From Aurifilum marmelostoma (taxonomy: Eukaryota > Ascomycota > Sordariomycetes > Diaporthales > Cryphonectriaceae), in assembly GCA_027559495.1 (NCBI GenBank), contig JAMXSV010000006.1, forward strand, positions 806,001-870,000: a stretch of DNA of 64,000 nt, read 5' to 3'. The notes below the pieces were generated by a model. That model was not told the DNA's origin and searched no databases. It saw only the letters and a list, made by a program, of their open reading frames with translations. The position numbers and the translations under genes are program-made. Of the stretch, positions 11,301 to 23,359 are shown in pieces (the stretch's first letter is position 1; every line of letters begins with the position of its first letter).

Positions 11301-12367
11301 TTGATCGCAATCCGCCATGTCCTTTCTTTTTCGGGAGGACCATGATTTTTAGGCGGCGTAACGGCGTTGCAAGCACAGTGGTGGATTTACGCCTCGTCAA
11401 GTCGGGCTTAAGCTCCAGTCTTGCTGGATGGGGCACGTTGCACCTATGATTTGTCACTGATTCTGTATACCCTTGACAAGAATAATGATGAAGCAATGAT
11501 TATTTGATGAGCCTAAGGGCCCGATTTCCTCGACTGTGGTGTGTGTGTTCGTTCCCCTGATGTGTCTCACCTTGCGGCCGTTGATATGCGTGCCTGATAC
11601 TACATCAAGACGCCTAGTCAGAGGGACGAGCAGAGAGGTGTATTATCGGTATAAGTCTTTGTTCCAGACAATTTCATTCACTCTCTACAGTCTCCGCCAT
11701 ATCCTCAGATGCCATGCGCCACAAACCACTTTTGATATGCAGGTTGAGCTATGAGAAAGAGAGACAGGGTTAGGGTATTCGACCCTTTAGCAGGGCGGGG
11801 ACATGACGTCTGTGCTCAGCCCTGCAAGAGAAGGAAAGAGCCCCACAGGGGGGCCGCGGCCTTCTTTTTTTGGTGCTATTAGGATGGATTGGATGACATG
11901 GCACCTGCGGCATCAGCACGACCTGCAGAAACGATACTCACGATCTCGAGAGCTTCCTGGCCCAATTGATCGAGCTGCTCATCATGCCCTCCCGTCGACC
12001 TTGAGGCACCTGCCGCCTAGGACTCTGAGGCTCTCTCTTGACAAGCCCAGTCCAGTTTCAACCCTGCGAGAACCGACGGCGGCGACGACGGCGGCGACGA
12101 CGTTGACGATCATCACGCGAGACACCCTCGCTCCCAAGCGCTGGAGCAAAAGTAGCACACCAACGGTGACAAGAGCTCGTCCAGCACGCACGGAGTACAC
12201 CCTTCCCACCACCAACGGGATTAGCACTGCTGCTACGGCTCCTAGTCCTTTCGAATCTCGGATGACCCGTCGACATTAACAAAGCAGCCCACCCCCTGAC
12301 TCAATATCCACTATTACGTCTGGCCGTACTCTCTGCCGCCCCGTAAAACGGCCCCCCTTTCAACGAA
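11301..12367. other. Intergenic, no gene seen
   Basis: This holds the 3' flank of the zinc-ribbon gene and the promoter or leader of the DUF155 gene. An ORF at 11803-12279 has a random-looking, Arg/Thr-rich composition and no recognisable domain. Confidence 0.55.
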
Positions 12368-14462
12368 ATGTCCTCCTCAAATAAACGACCCGCCATGGCC
12401 CAGCGTCAAGATACAGGTGCCGCCCTCCCCCCCGCGAACCTTCTCGCCTATGCACCAGGTCTCTGTCGACAGGGTCCTGCGCAACGCCACCGAGATCCCG
12501 TCTGGCCAGCCTCGCGTACCACCTGCACAGCAGCTTCTCCAGCAACAGCAGCAGCAGCAGCAGCAGCAGCAACAGCTTCTCCAGCAACAGCAACAGGTGA
12601 GGCAACCCCCGCGCCAGCCGCAGCCCGGGTCGATCGCCGCAACACGAGCCGCAGCACGAGCCGCAGCGAGAAGAACGAACCCCAGCGCAGGTGGCAGTAT
12701 GTCTGGTGTGGTAGACGTAGCGGGCAGGCGGATCGTGCCGCAGAATCTGCCCCAGCGCACGACCAAGGTCAGCGAGAAGCTGGTGCTTATCCCTGACGCC
12801 CCGGACGATGACGACGATGTCGAGGAGGACACCGCCCTGCTGGAAGGAGAGGACGAGAGGGCGAGGAGGAGGGTCATGGAGCAGGAGGAGGACAGGCCGC
12901 TGAGGGACGTGGAGCTAGACGTGCTGAAGAAACGTGGCGGCATCCGCGGCAAGAGCTATGCAGAACGGCTACCGAAACGGCAGCGCGCAGAGAAGGTCTC
13001 GAGGCTGACGGCCTATTGTACGGCCGAGTCCTTCAAGATGAAGGCCACCGCGGAGTTCCTGCGGACGAAGCACGAGGCCAAAACGAAACTGTACGACGAC
13101 TGTCTGTACGTGGTCTACCACCTCCCACTCATGTCTGGCATCGACGGATACCGGGTGCGGAGCAGGCCCATACTCAAGACGCCTGGAACAGGCAAAACAG
13201 TGCTGGACCTGGAGATCGAGAGAAGCGAGAGGAGGGATCATCACTACGGCTACATGGAGGACTACACCGGTAGTCCGCTCGCCCCCGACAGCCCCTCTAC
13301 CCTGCACCCCATCCCCAGCAGCAGCAGCTCGGAGGACCGCGGTCGGACCATGGACAGCCATGCAGATGACCACCCAGCCCTCAGCCCCATCAACCGCCTT
13401 GCCCCCGACGCCAAGAACTTCGCCGAGATGTTCGTCTTCTCGTACGGTGTGGTCGTCTTCTGGAACTTCACCGAGCGGCAAGAGAAGGACATCCTAGGTG
13501 ACTTGACCTTCGCCGAGAGCGAGCGGGGAGGGTCCCTCGTCGTCCGCCCCTTTGAGCCCAACGACTACGAGACCGAGGAGTTTCACTTCGAATACAGCGC
13601 CGACATCAAGCACCCGCGCATCTTCAACGACATGATCACCCTGCTGCCACGGTCCGACCATATGGTGAAGCTCGGTATCAGCCACGCCGTCGCACAAAGC
13701 ACGAAGTTGTGCTCCTTCGAGGAGAGGATGTCCGATACGATGCAGGAGGCTCTGCCGGTTCCCAAGACCATGGCCACGACGGGAGACCTCAACATGGGCC
13801 GGGATGAAATAGTAAAGATCCTAGGCCGACTCTTCAAGAGCAGGGTAGACATCAACCTTTGTAAGCTATCTTTAACTTTTGTCGGCTCACTTCTGCCACG
13901 CGGGAGGTATAAGCACATGCAGCTCAAAACCTGACTGACGCCCTGCACAGCATCAAACATCCTGCCCGTCCCCAACTTCTTCTGGGAATCCGAGCCCACT
14001 CTTCACCCTCTCTACACGGCCATCCGCGACTACCTCGAGATCGACCCGCGCATCAAGGTCCTCAACGAGCGCTGCCGCGTCTTCCTCGACCTTGCCGAGA
14101 TCCTGTCTGACACTGTCGCCGACGCCAAGATGTCCGTCATCACCTGGATCATCATTATCCTCATCGTCATCTCCATTGTCGTTACTGTCACAGAAGTCGC
14201 TCTTCGCTTCACCATCCTGCAGAAGAGCAACAACAGCAACAACGACAGCCGGGCCCCGGTGATGAACGCGAGTATGATGGAAGTTGGCGCCGTCGGCGGG
14301 GGCGTGGTGGAGGTGTACCAGCGCGGGAGCGTCGAATGGAAGCTCGCGAGGGCCAATATCACCGTGGACGAGCTGCGGCAGTGGGCTGCCAGCCTGTCAG
14401 AGAGCGAGAAGACTGCTGTCTGTGGTGGTGACATTGTGCCGAGGACGTTTGCGGGTGTGTAG
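12368..14462 (+). CDS. RMD1/Sif2-type DUF155 membrane protein
   Basis: Two exons (first exon to 13860, second 13951-14462) are joined by a gtaagc...cacag intron. The N-terminus is Gln-rich (CAG/CAA tract 12538-12596) and Ala/Arg-rich, followed by an acidic stretch. The DUF155 (RMND1/YagE) region follows, from about SRLTAYCTAESF through FVFSYGVVVFWNF to the C-terminal PNFFWESEPTLHPLY motif. It ends with one strong transmembrane helix (VITWIIIILIVISIVV) typical of this family. Relatives are yeast Rmd1/Rmd8, linked to sporulation and vacuole/ER, fission yeast Sif2, and human mitochondrial RMND1; which role applies here is unknown. Choice of start: the main frame has no ATG before 12450. The ATG at 12368 lies in another frame and would join it if the C7 run at 12427-12433 carried one extra base, giving a natural N-terminus. 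From the main frame alone, the protein starts at 12450. Confidence 0.83.
12538..12596 (+). repeat. CAG/CAA-type trinucleotide tract (polyGln)
   Basis: Interrupted CAG/CAA repeat inside the DUF155 gene. It encodes two Gln blocks separated by Leu-Leu. The frame is maintained across the tract. Confidence 0.8.
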
Positions 14463-15569
14463 TCGTGTGAATCAATATGTGTGGGTTGGTTGTAGTCAAT
14501 CCACAATCAAGTAGTCAGCATAGCGATGGTTGTCTGTTTCTTGCCTTCTTCATAAAACCACTTGCGGATACCCTGGAACAAATTCACAGATGAAACCAGA
14601 CCATTCAAGTACTTACCATAGATTACCCTCGAGTTTTCTCCTTTTGTGAATCTCTGCTCCCAAGTGATCCTGGTCCGATGTCACGATTCAATTCGAGGTG
14701 AATCGGTTTCTTCTCTTAGAACATTTAGCGGTTGAATAACACCATCAGTGCTACAGCTTGCTCTTCTCAGACAAATCTTATCACGCGATACAGACGTCCT
14801 TGTCTAGAGAAGGAAAGAAAAAAAAAAACCCTATGCTGCACGCTTCCGCATAAACATGAGCATAGAGAAATCACCAGAGTATTTTGTTTCAATATTTCCA
14901 AGCTCACTAACTACACAGATCTCTCTCAGAGGACCTGTTTCCTGATCTGATCAAAAGGGAAAGATGCCAAGACTGTACGTACAACTGACCTCTCGAGATC
15001 GATCGAGCAAGTGGGAAAACGGAAACAAATGAAGGAAAGGAAAGAGGAGTCTCTTCAAGTCTGCCGGATACGTTTCCACCAAACATTCCGCGAAATGGCA
15101 GAGGACAGGAGAAGAACAACGAGGCACTATGCAGCTTTCCCACGCATGCTGACCTGGCCTGACCGCTCCGCATCGCACGGCGCCCATTTCAAGGATAGCA
15201 TAGTGTGCAGACTTGGGAGTATCTGTAGAGAGCTGATCTGCCGTGTCATTCCGGCTCAAGAAGAAGATAAGTGCCCAAGGCCTCGCGACATTTGGTAAGG
15301 GGTATTATTCAAGTGTCGTCCTGCAAGAGGTCGGACACCCGCAAGAAAGAAGGGAAAATAAACGTGAAGCTCTCTAGTGGTATCATTTTGGATTTTGGAA
15401 AAAGAGGAAATGACAAGGGAAATTGCGTAAGAATGTCCGTTCAGCCCGAAGCAAACGGCACAGATGCCCATGCGCTCCGGTTGAGACGTCTGTATGCGAA
15501 CAAAGTCCGCGTAGTGTGGTGTTCTCGGTCGCTTGCGATCACGGTCACGCAGGTTTCTGTCCTCGATCC
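14463..15569. other. Convergent 3' intergenic region, no gene seen
   Basis: This stretch lies between the stops of the DUF155 gene and the Msb1-like gene. Short ORFs on both strands have no recognisable features. An A-rich run is present near 14818-14829. Confidence 0.55.
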
Positions 15570-18500
15570 CTAGCGAGGAACGGGAGGGCGAGAACCTGGC
15601 GCCTGGGAACCATCCATATTGTTGGTAAGCTCGGCGACACGGGCCTTGATGCGTGCGACGCGAGATTCAATGCCTGTCGCTGTGTCAGTATCGGTGCAAT
15701 CCAAAGTGTCCACCCAAATGATGATTACTTACTCTCCTCGCCACTGGTTCCCGGAGTGTCTGATGGTGGGGTAGCGGCCGACGGCCGGCCCTGCGGCTCC
15801 TTCTGTCTCTGGGTGGAAGACTGCTGGGCTGCGGCAGCACGCTCGGCTGCATTTTTGCGGATCTGCGCCCAGCGCTCAATGGCAGGCGCTGTCTGGGGCT
15901 CGTTAGAGATGTTGACGGGTCTCGGCCTGGGCTTCGTCTTGGGCTGACGGACAGGCTCGGGCTCGGCCGCGGGTTGAGGCGCAGCTTGCTGCTCGACCTC
16001 TGTCTCCGGAGGGTTCGGAGACCTGCGTCGCTGGATAGGCGGAGGCGTGGCATCATCTTCCTCGTCACTGTCCGGAACGAAAGCAGGCTGATCCTCAAGG
16101 GGGCCCTGGTCAAATCGAGAGAACTCATTGGTCGCCTCCTGGGCATCGGGAGTGCTGGCGCGAGAGTCGTCGAGTGACGCAGCAGAGGGCTCGTACGCCG
16201 GCTCGGCGTGCTCTGCTTCCTCTTGCTGCTGAGGGGACGCCGGGCTGATAGGGCCAGTCTCGACAGGTTGCTGTCGCCGGGGTGTCCGCTGTCCGGGTGT
16301 CTCTTGCTGGGGCGTGTCGGCCCTGACTGGCGAGTCCGGTGCTGGTGTTGATGCACCGCGTTCCGGCTCGGCGAGAGCGGCAGCTATTTCGGCGGGTGTG
16401 TTCTCTGGCACCTTCGAAGCCCGCCTTTGCCTGCCAAACAGCCTTCGGAACCCGCCTGCGCCCTTCTTCTCGTCCTTGTGGAGCTTCTTGTGCTGCTTCG
16501 GGCTGCCGTCCTCAGCAGGCTCCGGCGACATCATGTTGTCGCGTACCATATCAAGACTGGTAGGCTGCGCCTCTTCTTGGGCAGGCAATGCAGGCAGTGG
16601 AGAGTCGCGGCCTGTCTCCGTACCTGCCGGAGGAGAGCTCAGTGGCTCCTCGCGTTGCTCTTCGCGGGGCGTCCGCATTGAAGGCGACTGAGGCAGAGGT
16701 GAGGGCGACGATTCTTCAGCCACGCTGCTTCCCAGAAGCCCGTTAGATTGCATGGTTGACTGTCCAAGACCACGCCCCGCCATCGAATTTGCCAGATAGG
16801 CTTCACGAATAGTGTCCTTATCATATTTGTTCGCCCACTTCATCGCTGGCGAGGCTTCCTTCATAATCATCGGCTGCAGCGTCATCACACTCTGCGTCTT
16901 CTCCGCCACAAGCTCGGCATCAGTCCGACCTCGACGCATCGGCATGCCCTGAGCCTGCCGTCTCTCCCTCTCTTGCTTCAGCTGGAGCTGCTGCGCTGCG
17001 GCCTGGATCTTGGCCTGCTGGTCGGGACCGAGGCTGGTCTTGCTGATAGCGCCGACAGTTGCGCTGCTCTTCAGGTGGCCGTTTTCCATGGCGTTCTTCC
17101 CGGCAGCTGATTTACGTCGCGACAGGCTGTCCTTGTCCTTCCGTCTCCAGCTGAAGAAGCTCTTCTTCTGCGCGACATACGCGCCCTCTGCAGGCTCAGT
17201 TGCCGCACCCTTGACAACCTCCTCAAAGACAAGCCACCTTCCATTCCTGATAATCGTCTCGATGACTGCACAACGACCGAAGGCTGACTTTCTCTCGGGT
17301 GTCTCTTCCGGTGCCAGACTGTTCATCCACACCCACCAAAAGGCTTCATCGAGGTCGACTCTGTTGATGCTCGCAAGTTCACCTTGCTCGACTACGGACC
17401 CCGACTCTAGACGTGGCCTGTGTGACTGGGCAGACTGCTGTCGTACAGTCGTATCGATGGGAGGAAGCACTTTGTCTGGGGGCAAAAGACTCGTAGGACT
17501 GGTGGCACGGTCGTCAACGAATCCAGATGACAGGAAGTCAGCCCAGGACGGCGTGGTAGGTCTTCCGCCTCTATTAGCGCCGGAAGCCGGGGTCGTCCTC
17601 AATCCTGTAATGGGCTGCGGTGCCGGTGCTGATAGCATACCGTCATCGTCATCATCATCCATCGTGCTCTGGAAGCCGATGTCCTCAAATCGTGACCAGG
17701 AAGCATCTCGCAGGCTTGTGGAATGTTTCGCGCTGGAAACGGCCTGGGTCTGGTTGGCAGCAGCGATAGCTCTCAACACCCGATGGCACTCCTCCGTCAA
17801 AGCTGCCACGGGATCTTCGTATTCGGAGAATCGCTGCAGTGAGTCCTCTCGGTACTGGAAGTGGTTTCCCCGGCGGAGAAGAGCAAAGGGTGTCGGCGAG
17901 ACGGACTCAACAATCATGACCACTTTGTAGGTGGATGCCTGCATCAGGATTGGTCGCTTTGGTGGATATTCGGTATCCTGCAGCAGCGACTGCAGGGACC
18001 TCGGCAGCATGGAGATGGTACCAGGACCCTGCTGCGCAGGACCGAGCGTCCGAAGATACGCGAAGAAGAGGTGACTCGTGGCGTCGGCAGATCTGTGTGC
18101 ATTGTCAGTCTTGTCCTGATTGCTGTGGAACAGGCGCGATCCGGCTCACCTCAACCACTCCTTGTACCCGCCATCAAAACCATTGCTTGTGTCCTTGTGC
18201 TCGAACGCCCACCAAGCTGCCATGCGAGACAGCTTGCGACCGCCAAAGCCGTTCGCTCTGCCGTGTGCTGCAATGGCCGATAAGAGGTCGAAAAAGTTGA
18301 AGATGATACTCGAGCGTGCGCCATTCTCGACACTAAGCGGGATGAAGGTCTTGAAGGAGTCGCGGGCCATGTTCGAGTCTGTAGAGAGTACCTGTCAGCC
18401 TTCCATGATGTCCATTGCTCCAGTGGCCGCAGGATAGGGCACCCTGCACACCTTGCTCTCCCACTTTGAATAGCTCGTAGGCGTCCCAGCCTACCACACC

Positions 18501-19127
18501 GCCCTGCAATCGGCTCCAGCACCATTTTATGACACCCGTGATGACCTGTTATTCTCCAATTTAGCATGCAGACGTGCGCGCACCTGTCTGTGGAAACGTA
18601 CCATCGGCTCGGTCATCCGAAGCTCCTGCACCAATGCCTCGCCACGAATCGCATGGTTATCGAAGAAATGGCGTATGAAGGTGCGAACAGCGCTGGGGTC
18701 TGAAGTCGGCCGGAAAGGCAGGAGCAGGAAGGGGTGGTCGAGAGCTGCGCATCAAGCGATATATCAATTAGCATCAATCAGCCAAACTAGTCCTTCCGTG
18801 TAAGACGCGACAAGAAAAGGAAGAAAATAAGAGTGTGAGATCGTATAGCCTAGTAGGGCAGACGCCTAGGACGAAGAAGGCCTAAGACAAAGGGAACCTG
18901 CAGACGCGGGGCACGAAAGATGCAGACACAAGATTGATCCACGACGTACCTCTGGTCTTGATCTCCTCGGTGCACCGCTTAACAAGCTCGTGTACCTCCT
19001 CGGGCTCGACCGAAGATCGAGCCCAGGCATCTGTCCATTGTGGTTTGGCAGGTTGCTGGTCGAGGTCATGGTTGCCGCCCTTCTTCTTGGACTTGCCGTC
19101 CTTTTTGGACCGCGAAAAGATGCCCAT
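15570..19127 (-). CDS. Msb1/Mug8-domain morphogenesis protein
   Basis: Six minus-strand exons join in phase to give about 1035 residues: 19127-18950, 18744-18602, 18545-18452, 18378-18150, 18092-15733 and 15673-15570. The N-terminus (MGIFSRSKKDGKSKKK) is basic and may be membrane-associated. It is followed by the Msb1/Mug8 domain (about residues 40-450), with typical segments LDHPFLLLPFRPT, GVIKWCWSRLQGGVVGWDAYELFK and NGARSSIIFNFFDLLSAIAAHG. The C-terminal half is long, Pro/Ser/Glu-rich and probably disordered, with the conserved motif MKWANKYDKDTIREAYL. Yeast Msb1 acts in Cdc42/Rho1 signalling at sites of polarised growth, and fission yeast Mug8 is a relative; the domain has a RhoGAP-like fold without proven GAP activity. 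The last exon (34 codons) restores a conserved Arg/Val/Ala-rich helix that would be lost if the stop at 15725-15727 were read through the gtaagt donor. A hyphal polarity role is inferred. Confidence 0.9.
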
Positions 19128-22100
19128 CCTCCTGTGTCAAGGGATCGATCTCGGTTTAGGCTGCTCAGGGTACTTGAGACATTCGAGGCTCAAGGCGGAA
19201 ATCCACTGGGCGCGGCAGAACGCGGTTGGCGCGTCTGGGTCGGTCCGTGGGAAGAAAAAAAAAAAGGGTTGTGTGTGATCTTTCGCAGAGTCGAAGATGA
19301 CGAGGAGTCGCCAGTCTGGCCACCTGAGTAGGCGGGTAATGAGAATTGGGAACCAGGAGGTAATTTCGTCGGATCGGCGGTAGGGTAGATAACTCGGTCG
19401 GAATCCTCAGTGGTGGCCGAGTAGCGGCGCAATGTCGCAAGTTGATTCGTGATATGGGGGAGGCTGAAGTGGTTTGCCTTAAGGGGGTGGTGTTATCGAA
19501 CTGTATTGGAATGGCCAAAGAGGTGTACCAATTTGGCAGAAATTGCCCCTGACGGTTGGAGAGGGGGAGGGGGTCGAAGTAAAAAATGATGAAAGAAAAA
19601 AAAAAAAAAAGGGTATCGAGAGATAGAAAGGGCAAGAAAACAAGGGAAAAAAGATCGACTGGGAGAACGATAACGAGTGAGAGGTTGAGAAAACGAACCG
19701 AGTGGTGATAGACCTGGGAGGGACCAAAAGAGAAGCAGAGGGGAAGAAAAAAAGAGTGGTACTGTCTGTGTGTGGTAGAGGGGAAGCAGCTCTCAGGGGT
19801 AGAGAGTTCTGGAAGGGGAAAGGAGAAAGCGATTGCAGATGGGACCTGCTGCACCTCCTGCGCGGGTGCAAGATTGTACAGGTAGCAATTGATAGGTCGC
19901 AGGTGAAATTAATTGGACGTGCCCTGTCACCAATCCGTCAATCGTCGAGACTACTACCAATCTTGATACTACCAGACCTCCTACTCGGGAATACTTCTCC
20001 GTTGCCGAATGTACAGATTAGACTTCGATCATCCTCTGGAGGGCTAAATCCGGAGGTGGCCCCGGGGAGGGAAAGGGAAGAGGGTACAATGGACAAGGGA
20101 GAGACCCTCTCTTCTACCGTACCGTACAGCACAAACACATGACGCACAAGGGGATACTATGTACCTCACCAGAACAGATGAAAGTCACCCAGAATCGGGC
20201 TGCGGTGAGTGAATGGCCTCGTTCTCGTGGTAGCTGGGTCAAGGAGGAGAGGAGGACACTTTGGTCAAGGTCGGACAATGCAGGCCGTTCCAGGTGGCGT
20301 AGGATCCTGTCCCGTGCTGGTCGCTGGACTGGTCGTGCAATGTATTATTGCCTTGTGCCCCAAAAGAAATTAAAGGCCCTGAGGGGAGCCCTCAGAATAA
20401 GCCAGCCATATGAGGGAGGGAAAGCAGACTAGGGTCCCCAACTAAGTACAGTCTCCAGCTTCTTCAACTTCCCTTCTCCCAGTCCTCCCTCTCCCCTGTG
20501 CTTCGGCCGTGTCCGAGCTGCTATTCGTCGCCAATCCACCCTCACTCGCTAGCAGTTGAACCTTCTTGGTCAAGATGAAGATGGTGTTTGATGAGGTTGT
20601 CAGTCTCTGACAGGAACAATTACGGATCCAGGTCCGGCATATGCTGTATACTAATGGTATGGTGATGGAGTGTAAGAGGTAAAAGGTGGATCGATCAATT
20701 CATGCTCTCTCAATTTAAAACACCAACCATGTCTATCCCGCCTTGTCTGGCTGCAGACTGCACAACATCACTGTCGATGCTGCTGGGTCACAGGCCCCAC
20801 CGCCAATCATCATCAGCCGTCAGCATAAGCCTCAACTGTAGGCAGTGGTGCTTGGGAGCTCCTGCTTGTGGCAGTCCCCAGCATGCGCGGCTAGGCCTAG
20901 ACCTACATGGTCGGGAGGAAGCTATGGACACCTTCATGTCCTAGCGGCTGCAGTCCACGGGCGCCAGGCCTCAGTCTCCAGTTGATACTTTACCCAGGCG
21001 AGCCAGACCAGTTTGGCCAGGCACGCCAGGAACCACAAGTATGGCCCACCCCTCTTCCTCTGACTCCAGGGGACCACCTCGCCGTCCCGCTGTGGTGGAT
21101 TGATGACATGAGAAAATCTCCGCGCCAGGTTGGACAGAATTGCTAGTCAGTGTATACTACTTATCACTTACAGATGTACACAGCAGTAGCAGAGGTAAAA
21201 AGGGCTGGGTTGCTCTCCGGGATGGTGCAGCATGGCCTAAGATGAACGACTGGATCGCGCTGTTCCAGCTTAGCCTCGCACGCTCGTACGCCCTTCCACT
21301 TCATCGTCATCGTCACCACAGGGATGATGGACTATCCGCTGTCTTGCCAGTGTGCCAGTCAGCTAACGCCTCCTGAGCTCAGCGGCAAACCGACAGTCCT
21401 CTGCGAGGTTCGACGATCAGTCACACATCACATCAAATCACAGTATCAGTACATACATGAGGAAATCGCCAAGGATCACGTCCCAACCGTCTTGGTCCCA
21501 CATGGCGTGTGCCGGGATGACACCCAACCTTTCCTCTTCTCGAGTGTCTCGACCCTTGCATGACGGAGGCAGCACCTTCCCTGATCAACTATGCTCTGGG
21601 TGGTCGCTGCCCTGCCAGCGCATCATTCATGGCAGGGCCAACCACCATTCTCACATTCACTGCTTGAGGAACGCCATGATGGTCAGGCGAGAAGCTGCAA
21701 CCAATTAGCCTCCACCTCGCTCTATGCGCTGGCCGTGCATCGCCAGACATGAACTGAGAACCACTAGATACTCCTCGTGTCTCCCTACCTTGCTATACCG
21801 TCAATAGGACTCTCGTCAAGATAAGAAGAGGCTGAACGCCCCTCGTGTCACATCCCGTCCCAAGGAGAAGGGACCTATACCAAAAAGCACCGAACTAACT
21901 AGAATCTCCCCTGCATCACCAATAACGAACGCGGTCAACCGGGTTGCCTCCAATCTTCATCCTCGTCACGGCCGTGTGCTACTCTCTCAAAGGCCCTAGA
22001 CCGCCATACGTACCAGTCCATCCCAGGCGTCGCGTCAGTAGCTTGCTGACGACCTGCATTTCGCCATACAGGTTTCGCCTCTGGACCTGCATTTGCCGTT

Positions 22101-23359
22101 GCTCTCCCCCCTTCCGTGTGCCACGCGACTCGGGGGCCCGACCCTTTGTCCCAGCTGATCAGTCAGACCGCCTGCAGGTTTGGCGCCTCGGTACTTGAGC
22201 AATTTGTTTGGGGGCCAATCTAGAAGCTGACTTCACCTCAGTCGCGGTGCTGATAGTGGTGATACATCTACTCCTTGGAGAGCGCGAGAGAGCGCGAGAG
22301 AGAGAGAGAGCTAGTCACACAGAGACACAGGTCGCTCGATGGTCTGGCTGCAGGTTTGAGCCCTGTGCTCACCTCGCCCAGACTCTGGGACACCACACAA
22401 CCCAATTGGGATCGGCGACTATTGGCAAAATGTCTAGGCACGGATACCACCACCATCGTGGGCGTACCCACAGTCATTGGGGAATATGCTTTACGCCAAT
22501 ATTGGGTACAGACAGCGCGACCGACAGCGACGCCCCTTGCGGGATATGACATGCATGGCATGCATGCAGTGATTTCGGACACACTTTCTACCTTAAAACA
22601 TCGGAGTACAGTCCCCACCTCGAGAGTAGCCTCGGCACTGGGTAAAGGCAACGAAGGAAAAGGACTTGTTCCGAAGCCATCCTGTCCAGTCCAGATCAGA
22701 CGAGCCTTGCCCGCCGCTAGTATCCCACACACGCGCATCCCTCGCAGCAACAACGGACATTACCCTCTGTTGCCGCACCAAGAAGAATTAAGATGAAATA
22801 TGATCCCGTGGCTCACTAGTCCCTAGGCTGGGCCTCGACAAGGTGAAACCCGCGGCCTCAAGATAGCGTGCACAGCACCGACGTCCACTCTCCACCGGCC
22901 CACAGCACCCGGTCTTGGTACTGCTCCTATAGCGGTCCATCTACCCATACCGCACGGGCTCATCGCCAAAGGGAGAAGCCAAAGTCGGACCAACTGTCTG
23001 GACTGGGCTTTTTAGACGCTGTTCTCGGAGTCTACCGAACCAAGATATCAGATTGGCTGACGAAAAAGATCGTCCCGGGCCAGAAGTAGACGTCTCGATG
23101 CAGGTGTCCCCACGAGAGGTCTCCATCCTCTAACCAGCATTTTCAGCGGCAGCAAGGTCACTGGCGACGCATTCACTTATGATCGCCTGCACTGTGATGA
23201 AGCTTCGAGATATACTTGTCAACAAGGACCATAACGCCCCGTCAGAGATGAGCGTCACTGTGGCTATGTTCCAGAGCCACGCTCTCTACGCTTTATTTTT
23301 TTTTTTTTTCCTCCACTGAGAGACCGCCACCGCCTGCGTCGCCGCCTGGCAGCTCTTCA
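19128..23359. other. Large gene-free stretch (4.2 kb)
   Basis: This stretch contains the promoter of the Msb1-like gene (A/T-rich tracts near 19255-19265 and 19596-19611) and the 3' flank of the F-box gene. A GA-rich simple repeat sits at 22278-22310 and a T run at 23298-23310. No ORF shows a domain or a believable exon chain. It could hold a long leader or a noncoding transcript, but nothing in the sequence shows it. Confidence 0.5.
22278..22310 (+). repeat. GA-rich simple repeat
   Basis: Tract of GAGAGCGCGAGA units followed by (GA)n. Confidence 0.8.

Noticed and set aside
17010..17930. Open frame of 306 codons opposite the Msb1-like gene
   Set aside because: It is a shadow of the coding strand caused by GC-rich codon use; the minus-strand frame has conserved family motifs.
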